Notes: a model not told the origin generated them from the sequence alone. A DNA stretch of 15,317 nucleotides from CAZOWW01 sp964583765 (GCA_964583765.1 CAZOWW010000130.1:1-15317); one strand, 5' to 3'. Shown: positions 6,799 to 14,616, counted from the first letter of the stretch. Program-made: numbers and translations.

Positions 6799-9700
6799 CT
6801 ACAGCGGGTGGGTCGAGAACGGAGCCTCCACGGTCGGCGTGGTCCCTGCCCGGGCGGCCGAGGCTCCGCCGGCGTGCTGGGCAGCCTCGTGGATCACGGT
6901 CGGCACGAGCGTCATCGTCTTCCCGTCTGGTTCGTGGTGCCACGTCTGCCGGTAGTCGAGGCTGTTGCCCCAGTTGTCCTTGCCTTGGGCGGTCTCCCAC
7001 TGCTTCACGTGGGCCTCGTCGTTCCATCGGCCCGGGTATTTGTCCATGAGCGCTTCCCGGGCGGCGGTGAAGTCGTCCGCGTTGTTCTTCTTGTTTGACA
7101 TCTTCCCGATCGACACTTGATCCTCGGCGAACGGGGTGAAGTCCGGCTTGTTGTCGATGTACTCGATCGGCTTCCCCTTGGTCGCGCTGACCGCGTCCAG
7201 GGTGTCCGGTAACCAGCTGCTGTTGCCCGGTTCGCCGTCCCAGCCACCGTTCTTCCGCGAGACGCGCCCCGTGCCCTTGCTCGCGGCAACCTCACTCAGG
7301 CCCTCGGTGCTCGTGCCCTCGGCACCGATCTCCTTGCTGGGCACGCCCCGACGTTGTTCCTCCGCCATGACGGCGAGGATGTCCGCGTCCCGGGCGGCCT
7401 GCGGGTCCAGGGGTGTCGTGCCGCGGGGCGCCGGGGCCGTCTCGGTGCCGGCCGTGGTGGGAGCGGACTCGGGACCGGAGGTGGCGCCGTGGGCACCCGA
7501 TCCGGCCACGTTCTCCTCCGGCACCGCGAACGAGCCTCCCGTGGTCGAGGTGGCCTCCGGGGCGGGTGAGGAGGTGCCCGTGCCCCCGGTCCCGCCCCCG
7601 GCCGTCCCCCGCGCCGCCTCGATGTCGCCACCCAGCTGTGCCAGGTGCCGCTCGTGCACCTGCACCCCGGGCTTGACCATGGGCTTGCCCGTGGCCGGGT
7701 CGATGACGGCATTGCCCGCGGCGTCCCGCTGCCAGAAGTCGCCCATGAGGCTGTTGTCGTTGGTGACCCCGGGCGCGCTGCTGCTGCCCCGGTTGACCGT
7801 CTTCGGGTCCACGTACTCGTCGAGGAATCCGAGCTGGTGACCCAGTTCGTGGGCGAGCGTGGTCGGGTTGTCGTTCAGGAACCACTTGTTCTGGACGGTG
7901 GGCCCGTCGCCGGGGTGGACGTCGACGCTCAGGTGCGCCTGGGCGGGGTCGTCCACGAACTGCACCTTCACCTGCAGCTTCTCCCCGCTGGGCAGCTGCA
8001 GCCCATTGTTGTAGTGCTGGTCGACACCCGCGATCGCATCGGCCTGCATCCGCGCCAGCTCCGCGGGGGTGGGCTTGGCGCCGCTGGCGCCTGCCTGGGG
8101 CTCGAGATGCACCTTCATGGTCACCTCGGCGACCGGGCCGCCCGGTCCGTCCACCTTGACGACATCGAACCCCTGGCGGATGCCATAGCCGTTCGGAGAC
8201 CCGTCCGGGTTCACCATCGGATTGCCGGCGTTGTCGAGCATCTGGTCGATCCGCATCCCCTTGACCTCCACGGGTGCGGACGTCTTGGAACCAGTGCCGG
8301 CCGGATCCACCGCTGGTATCACCTCTGTCTTCGTCGGTCCGGTGCCGGTCTTGGTGGTGCCGGCCGGATCCACCGCCGGTATCGGCTCGGTCTTCGCGGT
8401 CCCGGTCGGGTCCACGGCGGGCATCGGCTCGGTCTTCGCGGTCCCGGTCGGGTCCACCGCCGGCATCGGCTCGGTCTTCGCGGTCCCGGTCGGGTCCACC
8501 GCCGGCATCGGCTCCGTCTTCGCGGTGCCCCCCGTGCCACCGGTGCCACCCGGGTCCACCGCCGGCATCGGCTCCGTCTTCGCCGTGCCGCCGAGGTCCA
8601 CCGCCGGCATCGGCTCCGTCTTGGCCACCCCACCCGTGCTGGCTGGCTCCGCCGACGGGGCGAGCCGACCCGCCGATGCGGCTGCCTCGGCCGAGCTCAC
8701 GTTGAACGCCATGCCCGAGTCGACCGCGAGCCCCCGGACCCCCTCAGTGGCAGCATGGATCTTGCCGACCACCAGGTCGGAGACCATGACCCCGCTCACC
8801 GCGGCGTTGAGCAGGATGCCCTGGTCCCAGTGGTCGAACGCGTGGTCGATCCCGCCCGTCATGATGTCGTTGACGATGTTCTGGCCCACGCCCAACCCGA
8901 TACCGAGCACCACGTTCGACACCTTGCCGGCCGCCAGCTGGGCGGCCTCAGTGGCCAGGTACTTCTGGGCGAGCGAGTTCATGATCGTGCTACCGCTACG
9001 GGCACCGATCGCGCCGGTCACCCCAGCACCCAGGGCACCGCCGGCCGCGCCGAAGATCGCGCCCATCGCGGCTTCCTTGCCGACCTCGGCCCAGCTCCAC
9101 TCCTTGCCGTTGGCGTACTTGCCGGTGCCGCAGGCGTAGTCCGTACCGTTCGAGGCGAGCACCGAGGCCGCGCCGGCGACCGCGCCGGCCAGGATCAGGG
9201 CCCCGATACCGGTACCGCAGATCGCCACGATGGCGATGGTCACGAGCAGGCCCACGATCAGACCGGCGATGAAGCCGGGGGTGAGAGCTTCCCAGGCGTC
9301 CTTGAGCTGGGACAGGAGCCAGCCGTCGTCCACTCGCTGGCGTGCCCGGTTCGCGGCCTCGTTCATGCGCGAGTCCAGCGTGGACAGAGGCTCGCCGGCC
9401 TTCTTGACCGCCTCGCCGGCATGGCCCTCGAGCTTGGCCCGCAGGTCGGTGACCGCCTTGGCGAACCCCTTGTCGACGTTCGTCAGGGCGCCGGACAGGG
9501 CCTGGGCGGTGCCCTCGACGGCCTGCTCGCCCTGGGCCACCGCCTGGTTCAGCAGGGAGCCCAGTTGACTGGCGACCTGGTTCTGCACCGCGCTGGCCTG
9601 CCCGGCGCCCTCCCCGCCCATCGCCCGCGCGTGCGAGGCGCCCTGGTGACCCGCCTCGGTCACCGACTGGTGCACGTGCGCGGCCGCCTGCACGAACTGG

Positions 9701-11712
9701 TCGGCGATCTGCTGGGACACCGACCTGGCCTGGGAGGACGACATGCCGTAGGCATCCCGGAGCATCCCGGTCATCGAGGAGCTCAGGTCCCGGGCCATCG
9801 TCCGGCGGATACGGCGGCTGGTCACCTGCCCGAGAATCTCCGCGGTCGACGCCCGGCCCTTGGCCGCCGCCTGCGCGCCCTCCCGCACGAGCGCGGCCTC
9901 GGTGGCCGAGGCGCTCTGGAGGAGAGCACCGCGTCCCGCCGCCGCCCGCTGGGAGACCCCGGAGCGGGCCGTGCGCAGCAGGGCATCCAATCCCGCCAGC
10001 ACGGACTGACCGACCTTGTCGACGGATGCCGCGCCCTCGGTCGATGCCTTCCCCAGAGCGGCGTCGGCCTGGGTGACGGTCTGGGCGAGCTGGGTCGTCA
10101 CAGGAAGGATCTGCATGCCGATCTGGACGCCCAACTGCACGCCCTGGCCGACCATGTCCTTGCGGACCTCGGGACCCACGGCCCGCAGGTCCGACTCCGT
10201 GGTGCCCAGACTCTCGGTGATCTGCTGGGCGGTCTGCGCCGCGACCTCCTGCGCGGCCTTGTGCATGGCCGCGGTGGCCTGCGGGCTCGTCCCGGCGAGA
10301 CTGCCGACGATCTTGGCCCCCTGCGCACGCGCCTGGGCGGCCTGGCCGTCCACCTGCGAGCGCACGGAAGACGCCACCGAGGACGCCGTCGACACCGCCG
10401 AGTCACCGTGCGTCTCGCCCAGCTGGCGGACCTTGGCGGAGCCCTCCGTGACCAGCGTGCCGGCCTTGGTCTGCTGGGCCGTGTGCTGGGCGCCCAGCTC
10501 GGACCGGGCACCGTCCCCTGCCTGCGCCACCGCGTCGCGGGCCGCGGCCACTGCACCGGCCACCTGCGCCCGCGCTCCTGTCACCGCGGCACTCACCGCG
10601 GCCAGCTGGGCGGCCTCGGCCTGCCCGAGACGGGACTGTTCGGAGGTCACATGTGCCCGGTGCGCCGCAAGTGTCTGCGCCACCGCCTGCGCGAGCTCGG
10701 CCTGGCCGGCATCGTGCGCGGTGAGGACCTCGTCGTAGACCGCTGCCGTGGTCTCATGCTCGGGACGTGGCATGTCGTCCAACGGACCCGCGTGCACGGC
10801 CTCAGGACCCGGGACGGCACCGGGCAGTGCGGCCGCCTCCGCGGCCTCCATGGCGCCGCCCGCACCACCGTCGTCGGTGACCTCGTCCCCGCCCGACCCG
10901 GAGTCGTGCCCGGCCGTGTGTCCCCCGGAGGCCGACGCAGGGGCATGGTGCGCAGAGGCGGCCGGGTGTCCACCCGCGCCCCCCGCCCCGCCCGGAGTCT
11001 GATGCCCGCCGGCGCCCCCCGCGTGTGCGGCCTCGTGCGCCGCCCCGGCCCCCGCCGCGTGCGGAGCGGCTCCCTGCCCCTGCTCTGCGCCCTTCCCGTG
11101 CCCGCTCGGCCCGGCAGCCATGCGGGCCTCCTGCGCGGCAATCCCCTCCGGACCCAGGGCCACGGCGGCACCAAGGCCGCCGGCGGCCAACTCCCCGGCC
11201 CCCGCCGAACCCGCCTTGTCGATCAGCCCACCGGGGCCGTCCACGAAGTCCTGCGCGCCGCCCGCCGCGGCCGCCCCCGCCGAACCCGCCTTGTCGATCA
11301 GCCCACCAGGGCCGTCCACGAAGTCCTGCGCACCCCCGACCGCAGCCGCCCCACCAGCCGCAGCCCACTCCCCGGCCCCCACCGAACCCGCACTACCGAT
11401 CAACCCACCCGGGCCGTCCACGAAATCCTGGGCGCCGCTCGCCGCGGCCGCCCCCGCAGAACCCGCCTTGTCGATCAGCCCACCAGGGCCATCCACGAAG
11501 TCCTGCGCACCCCCGACCGCAGCCGCCTCACCGGCCTCGATCCCGTCCGCCAGCTGACCCGCACCGGACACCAGCCCTGCCACCGCGCGGTTACCCGCGA
11601 GCCTCTGCAGCCGCATCAGGGTCGGAGCACCAGGACCGGGCCGCGACGGGGTGGCCGCCTTGTGAGCGGTCCGTTCCGGCGCGTCCTGCTCGTGGTCCGC
11701 GTGCGATCGCAT
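6799..11712 (-). CDS. Giant multidomain effector: eCIS-type N-terminus, metalloprotease and WHH/HNH nuclease toxin
   Basis: A 1637-aa protein without a classical signal peptide. Domains in order: LMRLQRLAGNRAVAGLV (32-48), a motif typical of the start of eCIS-linked, often DUF4157, proteins; four QDFVDGPGGLI repeats (67-175); a His/Gly/Ala-rich low-complexity stretch (200-300); long Ala/Gln/Ser-rich helices (320-800); a hydrophobic segment (814-853) and a glycine-zipper segment (about 882-904); seven KTEPMPAVD repeats (1031-1137); a metzincin-like protease with HELGHQLGFLDEY (H1288, E1289, H1292, G1295, D1298) and a possible Met-turn NSLMG (M1323); a Gly/Thr/Pro/Ala linker; and a C-terminal nuclease (about 1490-1620) with WHHEPDGKTMTLVP (1591-1604), H1608 and QHAGG, as in WHH-type HNH/EndoVII toxins. 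The nuclease should cut nucleic acid in a target cell; the protease may process the protein or be a second effector. The start has GAGGAG 5 nt upstream. No DUF4157 HExxH domain is seen near the N-terminus. Likely partner: the small gene at 6184-6636. Confidence 0.88.
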   Translation of the reverse strand: MRSHADHEQDAPERTAHKAATPSRPGPGAPTLMRLQRLAGNRAVAGLVSGAGQLADGIEAGEAAAVGGAQDFVDGPGGLIDKAGSAGAAAASGAQDFVDGPGGLIGSAGSVGAGEWAAAGGAAAVGGAQDFVDGPGGLIDKAGSAGAAAAGGAQDFVDGPGGLIDKAGSAGAGELAAGGLGAAVALGPEGIAAQEARMAAGPSGHGKGAEQGQGAAPHAAGAGAAHEAAHAGGAGGHQTPGGAGGAGGHPAASAHHAPASASGGHTAGHDSGSGGDEVTDDGGAGGAMEAAEAAALPGAVPGPEAVHAGPLDDMPRPEHETTAAVYDEVLTAHDAGQAELAQAVAQTLAAHRAHVTSEQSRLGQAEAAQLAAVSAAVTGARAQVAGAVAAARDAVAQAGDGARSELGAQHTAQQTKAGTLVTEGSAKVRQLGETHGDSAVSTASSVASSVRSQVDGQAAQARAQGAKIVGSLAGTSPQATAAMHKAAQEVAAQTAQQITESLGTTESDLRAVGPEVRKDMVGQGVQLGVQIGMQILPVTTQLAQTVTQADAALGKASTEGAASVDKVGQSVLAGLDALLRTARSGVSQRAAAGRGALLQSASATEAALVREGAQAAAKGRASTAEILGQVTSRRIRRTMARDLSSSMTGMLRDAYGMSSSQARSVSQQIADQFVQAAAHVHQSVTEAGHQGASHARAMGGEGAGQASAVQNQVASQLGSLLNQAVAQGEQAVEGTAQALSGALTNVDKGFAKAVTDLRAKLEGHAGEAVKKAGEPLSTLDSRMNEAANRARQRVDDGWLLSQLKDAWEALTPGFIAGLIVGLLVTIAIVAICGTGIGALILAGAVAGAASVLASNGTDYACGTGKYANGKEWSWAEVGKEAAMGAIFGAAGGALGAGVTGAIGARSGSTIMNSLAQKYLATEAAQLAAGKVSNVVLGIGLGVGQNIVNDIMTGGIDHAFDHWDQGILLNAAVSGVMVSDLVVGKIHAATEGVRGLAVDSGMAFNVSSAEAAASAGRLAPSAEPASTGGVAKTEPMPAVDLGGTAKTEPMPAVDPGGTGGTGGTAKTEPMPAVDPTGTAKTEPMPAVDPTGTAKTEPMPAVDPTGTAKTEPIPAVDPAGTTKTGTGPTKTEVIPAVDPAGTGSKTSAPVEVKGMRIDQMLDNAGNPMVNPDGSPNGYGIRQGFDVVKVDGPGGPVAEVTMKVHLEPQAGASGAKPTPAELARMQADAIAGVDQHYNNGLQLPSGEKLQVKVQFVDDPAQAHLSVDVHPGDGPTVQNKWFLNDNPTTLAHELGHQLGFLDEYVDPKTVNRGSSSAPGVTNDNSLMGDFWQRDAAGNAVIDPATGKPMVKPGVQVHERHLAQLGGDIEAARGTAGGGTGGTGTSSPAPEATSTTGGSFAVPEENVAGSGAHGATSGPESAPTTAGTETAPAPRGTTPLDPQAARDADILAVMAEEQRRGVPSKEIGAEGTSTEGLSEVAASKGTGRVSRKNGGWDGEPGNSSWLPDTLDAVSATKGKPIEYIDNKPDFTPFAEDQVSIGKMSNKKNNADDFTAAREALMDKYPGRWNDEAHVKQWETAQGKDNWGNSLDYRQTWHHEPDGKTMTLVPTVIHEAAQHAGGASAARAGTTPTVEAPFSTHPL
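8302..8622 (-). repeat. Seven KTEPMPAVD coding repeats in the effector
   Basis: The peptide KTEPMPAVD recurs starting at residues 1031, 1045, 1065, 1079, 1093, 1107 and 1128. The central copies are spaced exactly 14 residues (42 bp) apart with a PTGTA spacer. The last two copies diverge (KTEPIPAVD, KTEVIPAVD). DNA identity between central copies is nearly complete, pointing to recent expansion by slippage or unequal recombination. The repeat is an acidic, proline-rich, probably extended linker between the pore-like region and the protease module. Confidence 0.92.
11188..11514 (-). repeat. Four QDFVDGPGGLI coding repeats near the effector N-terminus
   Basis: Four copies of GAQDFVDGPGGLI, each followed by an Ala/Gly-rich spacer, occupy residues 67-175, with AQD at 69, 94, 129 and 153. 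Copies 1, 3 and 4 continue as DKAGSAGA; copy 2 reads GSAGSVGA and is followed by a longer spacer with EWAA. The amphipathic 24-35 residue period and the location just after the LQRLAGNRAV motif suggest a role in packaging or docking, which is inference. Confidence 0.9.
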
Positions 11713-11799
11713 GGGAGCTCCTCGGAAGGAAGGTTCTGCACCGGTGCCCGGCCGCCGGACCGGATCCTCCCAGGGACCGATCGCGGCGGATCAGGGGGA

Positions 11800-11818
11800 C
11801 GACGTGTCCCACACGTCG
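11800..11818. promoter_or_regulatory. Perfect 8-bp inverted repeat, possible operator upstream of the effector
   Basis: CGACGTGT and ACACGTCG flank a 3-nt CCC centre. With one bulged A, the pairing extends through GGGG/CCCC on the outside to about 12 bp. It lies 88 bp upstream of the effector ATG in a divergent spacer, where a terminator is not expected. That position favours an operator or a structured 5' leader of the effector mRNA. No T-tract follows on either strand. The regulator is unknown. Confidence 0.4.
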
Positions 11819-12125
11819 CCCCGAGCGCGAGATCGGTGCGACGCTGCCATCCCAGCAGATCCGGCAACTGCCCGGCAGCGCCCGCGGACTTCCCTCAGGG
11901 CACCTCCCTTTGCCCCTACGGGCACTCCGGCGTCGCCCGACCGGGTACGGCTCTGCCGCGCACCCACCTCCCGCGGGCCCAGGACGGTCCCCCGAAGACT
12001 CAGGACACTCCCCAGAAGACTCAGAGCAGTCCTCAGGACGGCCCGAGCGGACCCGGGACACGCCGAGAAGGGGACGCGGGGCGGCGGCGAGGCCCCGTCC
12101 GAGGGGCGGCCCGGAACGGACAACC

Positions 12126-12131
12126 TAGACT
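12126..12131 (+). promoter_or_regulatory. -10 element of leaderless map promoter
   Basis: TAGACT matches TANNNT and ends 7 nt before the GTG at 12138, so transcription would start on the G of the start codon. No Shine-Dalgarno fits upstream. No clear -35 is present at the expected distance. Confidence 0.6.
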
Positions 12132-12137
12132 GGCGGG

Positions 12138-13094
12138 GTGTCCACCGCCGCAACCTCCGAGCCGTCCCCGCAGGTGGGGAGCCCTCTGGCCGACCTTCCC
12201 CCGCAACCGGGACCGGGGACGTCGCGACGCCCTGGCCCGCTCGTCCCGGGTCGCATCGGCCCGCGCCGACCGGTGCCGCCCGACCTGCCTCGGCCCGAGT
12301 ACGTGGACCGGCCAGAACCGGAGCGTTACCGAGGGCCGGAGGTCAAGGACGCCCGCACGATCGCTGCGATGCGCCAGGCGTCCCGGGTCGCCGCCGGCAC
12401 CCTGGCCGAGGTGGCCAAGCACATCGCTCCAGGGGTGGCCACGGACGAGCTCGACCGGATCGGGCACGAGTTCATGCTCGACCACGGTGCCTACCCGTCG
12501 ACGCTCGGCTACCGCGGCTTCCCCAAGTCCCTGTGCACGAGCGTCAACGAGGTCATCTGCCACGGCATCCCCGACTCGACGGTGCTGCTCGACGGCGACA
12601 TCGTCAACATCGACGTGACGGCCTACCTGGTCGTGGACGGCCTGGGCGTGCACGGCGACACGGATGCGACCTATCCGGTGGGCGAGGTCGACGAGGAGTC
12701 CCGGCTGCTCGTCGAACGCACCCATGAGGCCGCCCTGCGCGGGATCAAGGCGGTGGCTCCCGGCCGGAGGATCAACGTGATCGGCCGGGTCATCGAGGCA
12801 TATGCGCGGCGTTTCGGGTACGGAGTGGTGCGTGACTTCACCGGACACGGCATCGGCACCGCCTTCCACTCGGGACTGGTCGTCCCGCACTACGACGCCG
12901 CGCCCGCCCATGACACGCTGATCGAGTCCGGGATGACCTTCACCGTCGAGCCGATGCTCACCCTGGGCACCGCCGCCTGGGACATGTGGGGCGACGGCTG
13001 GACGGTGGTCACCCGGGACCGGCGCCGCAGCGCGCAGTTCGAGCACACGATCCTCGTCACCGACACCGGCGCGGAGATCCTCACCGTCGTCTGA
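12138..13094 (+). CDS. map: Methionine aminopeptidase, type I (MapB-like)
   Basis: A 318-aa metallopeptidase that removes the initiator methionine from new proteins in the cytosol. The pita-bread fold's five metal ligands are visible: D159 in NIDVT, D174 in HGDT, H237 in GHGIGTAFH, E271 in TVEPML and E302 in QFEHT. H142 in CHGIP is the usual substrate-contacting histidine. A proline-rich extension of about 65 residues (SRRPGPLVPGRIGPRRPVPPDL, here split by memory of the type, ending PEYVD) precedes the catalytic domain, as in actinobacterial MapB/MetAP1c. Between the first two ligands the loop reads AYLVVDGLGVHGD, about four residues longer than AYIGGVHGD of mycobacterial MapB. The GTG start is set by the -10 box 7 nt upstream and the lack of an SD. 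ppgK follows 141 bp later on the same strand. Confidence 0.95.
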   Translation: MSTAATSEPSPQVGSPLADLPPQPGPGTSRRPGPLVPGRIGPRRPVPPDLPRPEYVDRPEPERYRGPEVKDARTIAAMRQASRVAAGTLAEVAKHIAPGVATDELDRIGHEFMLDHGAYPSTLGYRGFPKSLCTSVNEVICHGIPDSTVLLDGDIVNIDVTAYLVVDGLGVHGDTDATYPVGEVDEESRLLVERTHEAALRGIKAVAPGRRINVIGRVIEAYARRFGYGVVRDFTGHGIGTAFHSGLVVPHYDAAPAHDTLIESGMTFTVEPMLTLGTAAWDMWGDGWTVVTRDRRRSAQFEHTILVTDTGAEILTVV

Positions 13095-13235
13095 CGGCCG
13101 GGAGACCGGGCGCGCGAGAGGACAGACGACACATACCACCCTCGGTAGTCGCGATGACGGAACGAAACTGCCATGGTGATACCGACACGACGCACCACAC
13201 GGTGTGCGACGGATGGTTTACGGAGGGTCTGGGGG

Positions 13236-14009
13236 ATGGCGAAGGCACGACGGGTCCGCAGCGGACGCGGCTTCGGCGTCGACATCGGCGGATCGGGCAT
13301 CAAGGGCGCCCCGGTCGACCTCGCCGCGGGCACCCTGGCCGGTGAGCGGGTACGGATCCCCACACCCTCGCCGTCCACACCGAAGGCGGTCGCCGAGGTC
13401 GTGGCCGAGGTCGTGCACCGGTTCGGCCGCCAGTCGGGACGCCGCCCGGTGGGCGTCACCTTTCCCGCGGTCATCCAACACGGGACGGCCCGCACCGCGG
13501 CGAACGTGGACGACGAATGGATCGGTGCGGACGTCGACGCCCTGCTCTCCGATCAGCTGCACCGGCACGTGCACGTCGTCAACGACGCGGATGCCGCGGG
13601 ACTGGCCGAGGTGCGCTACGGAGCGGCCAAGGGCGTCCCCGGTGTGGTCATGGTGGTCACCCTGGGCACCGGAATCGGCTCCGCGCTGTTCCTCGACGGC
13701 CGACTCGTGCCCAACACCGAGCTCGGGCATCTCGAGATCGACGGGGAGGACGCCGAACTGCGGGCCGCCGACAGCGCCCGGGACCGCGAGGACCTCTCCT
13801 GGGAGGCCTGGGCTCCTCGCGTGCAGCGCTACTTCACCGTGCTCGAGAATCTCTTCTGGCCCGACCTGTTCGTCATCGGCGGCGGGGTGAGCCGCAAGCA
13901 CGAGAAGTACCTGCCCCTGATCACCCTGCGGACGCCGATCGTGCCGGCGGCCCTGCGCAACGAGGCCGGCATCGTGGGAGCGGCCCTGCTCGCGGCGGAA
14001 CTGGGGTAG
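13236..14009 (+). CDS. ppgK: Polyphosphate glucokinase (PpgK)
   Basis: A 257-aa ROK-family sugar kinase that phosphorylates glucose to glucose 6-phosphate with inorganic polyphosphate, often also with ATP, in the cytosol. The N-terminal phosphate loop reads FGVDIGGSGIKG (13-24). The catalytic aspartate is D117 in VNDADAAG. TLGTGIGSALFLDG (142-155), NTELGHLEI (160-168) and LFWPDLFVIGGGVSRKHEKYLP (about 206-227) are hallmarks of actinobacterial PpgK. The length matches the roughly 250-265 aa of the family. The ATG at 13236 was chosen because GGAGGG (13222-13227) lies 8 nt upstream and DIGG then falls near the N-terminus. An in-frame ATG at 13173 lacks this. The 141-bp leader after map contains a small CACAC-G-GTGTG palindrome at 13196-13206. 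The gene is convergent with the small hypothetical gene. Confidence 0.96.
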   Translation: MAKARRVRSGRGFGVDIGGSGIKGAPVDLAAGTLAGERVRIPTPSPSTPKAVAEVVAEVVHRFGRQSGRRPVGVTFPAVIQHGTARTAANVDDEWIGADVDALLSDQLHRHVHVVNDADAAGLAEVRYGAAKGVPGVVMVVTLGTGIGSALFLDGRLVPNTELGHLEIDGEDAELRAADSARDREDLSWEAWAPRVQRYFTVLENLFWPDLFVIGGGVSRKHEKYLPLITLRTPIVPAALRNEAGIVGAALLAAELG

Positions 14010-14143
14010 GCCCGCTCGATCGCTCGACGCGTCGGCCGGACGACCCCGCGGTCACCCCTGGGGCGGAAGGAGCGGCCGTCCGTGCCACGGGACAGCGGGC
14101 GTCACCGGGGCCGAGCTCTCCGGCACGAACCGGGCACCACTCG

Positions 14144-14428
14144 TCAGTCGAAGTAGCGGTCGATGTCATCGGCCGCGGACAGGGCCGCACTGTTCTCGGC
14201 CACGGACTGCAGGTAGCTGAGCGCTCGTTCCCGCCCCATGGTCGAACTGGCCACGGATCCGGCGATCGAGGCCAGGGCGGTGACGAAGGCAAGCCGTGCG
14301 GTGTCGTCCTCCCCCGCGTCGGTCAACACGTAGTGCATGGCCTCGTGGTCGCCGAGCATCTGGAAGCGAATGAACGCCGCCGCCCGCTGGTTGGCACGCG
14401 CAGCCATCCGACGCTCGGCCGTCGACAT
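14144..14428 (-). CDS. Small all-helical hypothetical protein
   Basis: A 94-aa protein I do not recognise. It begins MSTAERRMAARANQRAAAF and continues as three or four predicted amphipathic helices, with an acidic loop DAGEDDTAR in the middle and the acidic end DDIDRYFD. It has no Cys, no membrane segment and no signal peptide. The start at 14428 is well supported: GGGAGGA lies 6 nt upstream of the ATG, one of the best ribosome sites in the window. A longer frame start at 14533 adds Cys/Arg-rich residues of non-coding character. It lies between ppgK (convergent) and rnpB (same strand, upstream). Function is unknown. Confidence 0.8.
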   Translation of the reverse strand: MSTAERRMAARANQRAAAFIRFQMLGDHEAMHYVLTDAGEDDTARLAFVTALASIAGSVASSTMGRERALSYLQSVAENSAALSAADDIDRYFD

Positions 14429-14616
14429 CGCTGTCCTCCCACACCTGATCGATGGAACCTTGCTGCTTCCACGGCAACAGACAGCGACACCGGCCCGCAA
14501 GCGAGTCACACCGCAGGCACCCACCTGGCGCAATCGCCACGACCGGTCCGGACGGCCCGGTCACGGAACCGGACGGGCCCCATCCTCCGCCCCCGGCGAG
14601 TTGCCGTGTGCGGACG

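Larger units (their letters stand above)
11713..12137. other. 425-bp divergent spacer between effector and map
   Basis: No gene is supported here. Open frames crossing it are continuations of shadow frames with rare codons. It holds the effector Shine-Dalgarno (GAGGAG ending 6 nt before its ATG), a perfect inverted repeat at 11800-11818, overlapping small hairpins around 11898-11924 (GGGCA..TGCCC and TGCCC-CTAC-GGGCA), a short direct repeat GAAGACTCAG at about 11994-12025, and the map -10 box at 12126-12131. No clear -10/-35 for the effector was found on the minus strand. Confidence 0.6.

Noticed and set aside
6799..11712. Classical DUF4157 protein
   Set aside because: The short LQRLAGNRAV motif is present, but no DUF4157 HExxH domain follows it near the N-terminus. 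The only HExxH is far downstream at residues 1288-1292 in a metzincin-like setting.
11591..12061. A 156-codon minus-strand frame in the spacer upstream of the effector
   Set aside because: Its codon use is non-coding-like, and it overlaps the effector start in a different frame. No SD or motif supports it.
7645..12618. A 1657-codon open frame on the plus strand across the effector and into map
   Set aside because: It is antisense to the effector, and its translation is Arg/His/Gly/Leu-rich low complexity with no motifs. It arises from GC-rich codons of the real gene and overlaps the map start and its promoter.
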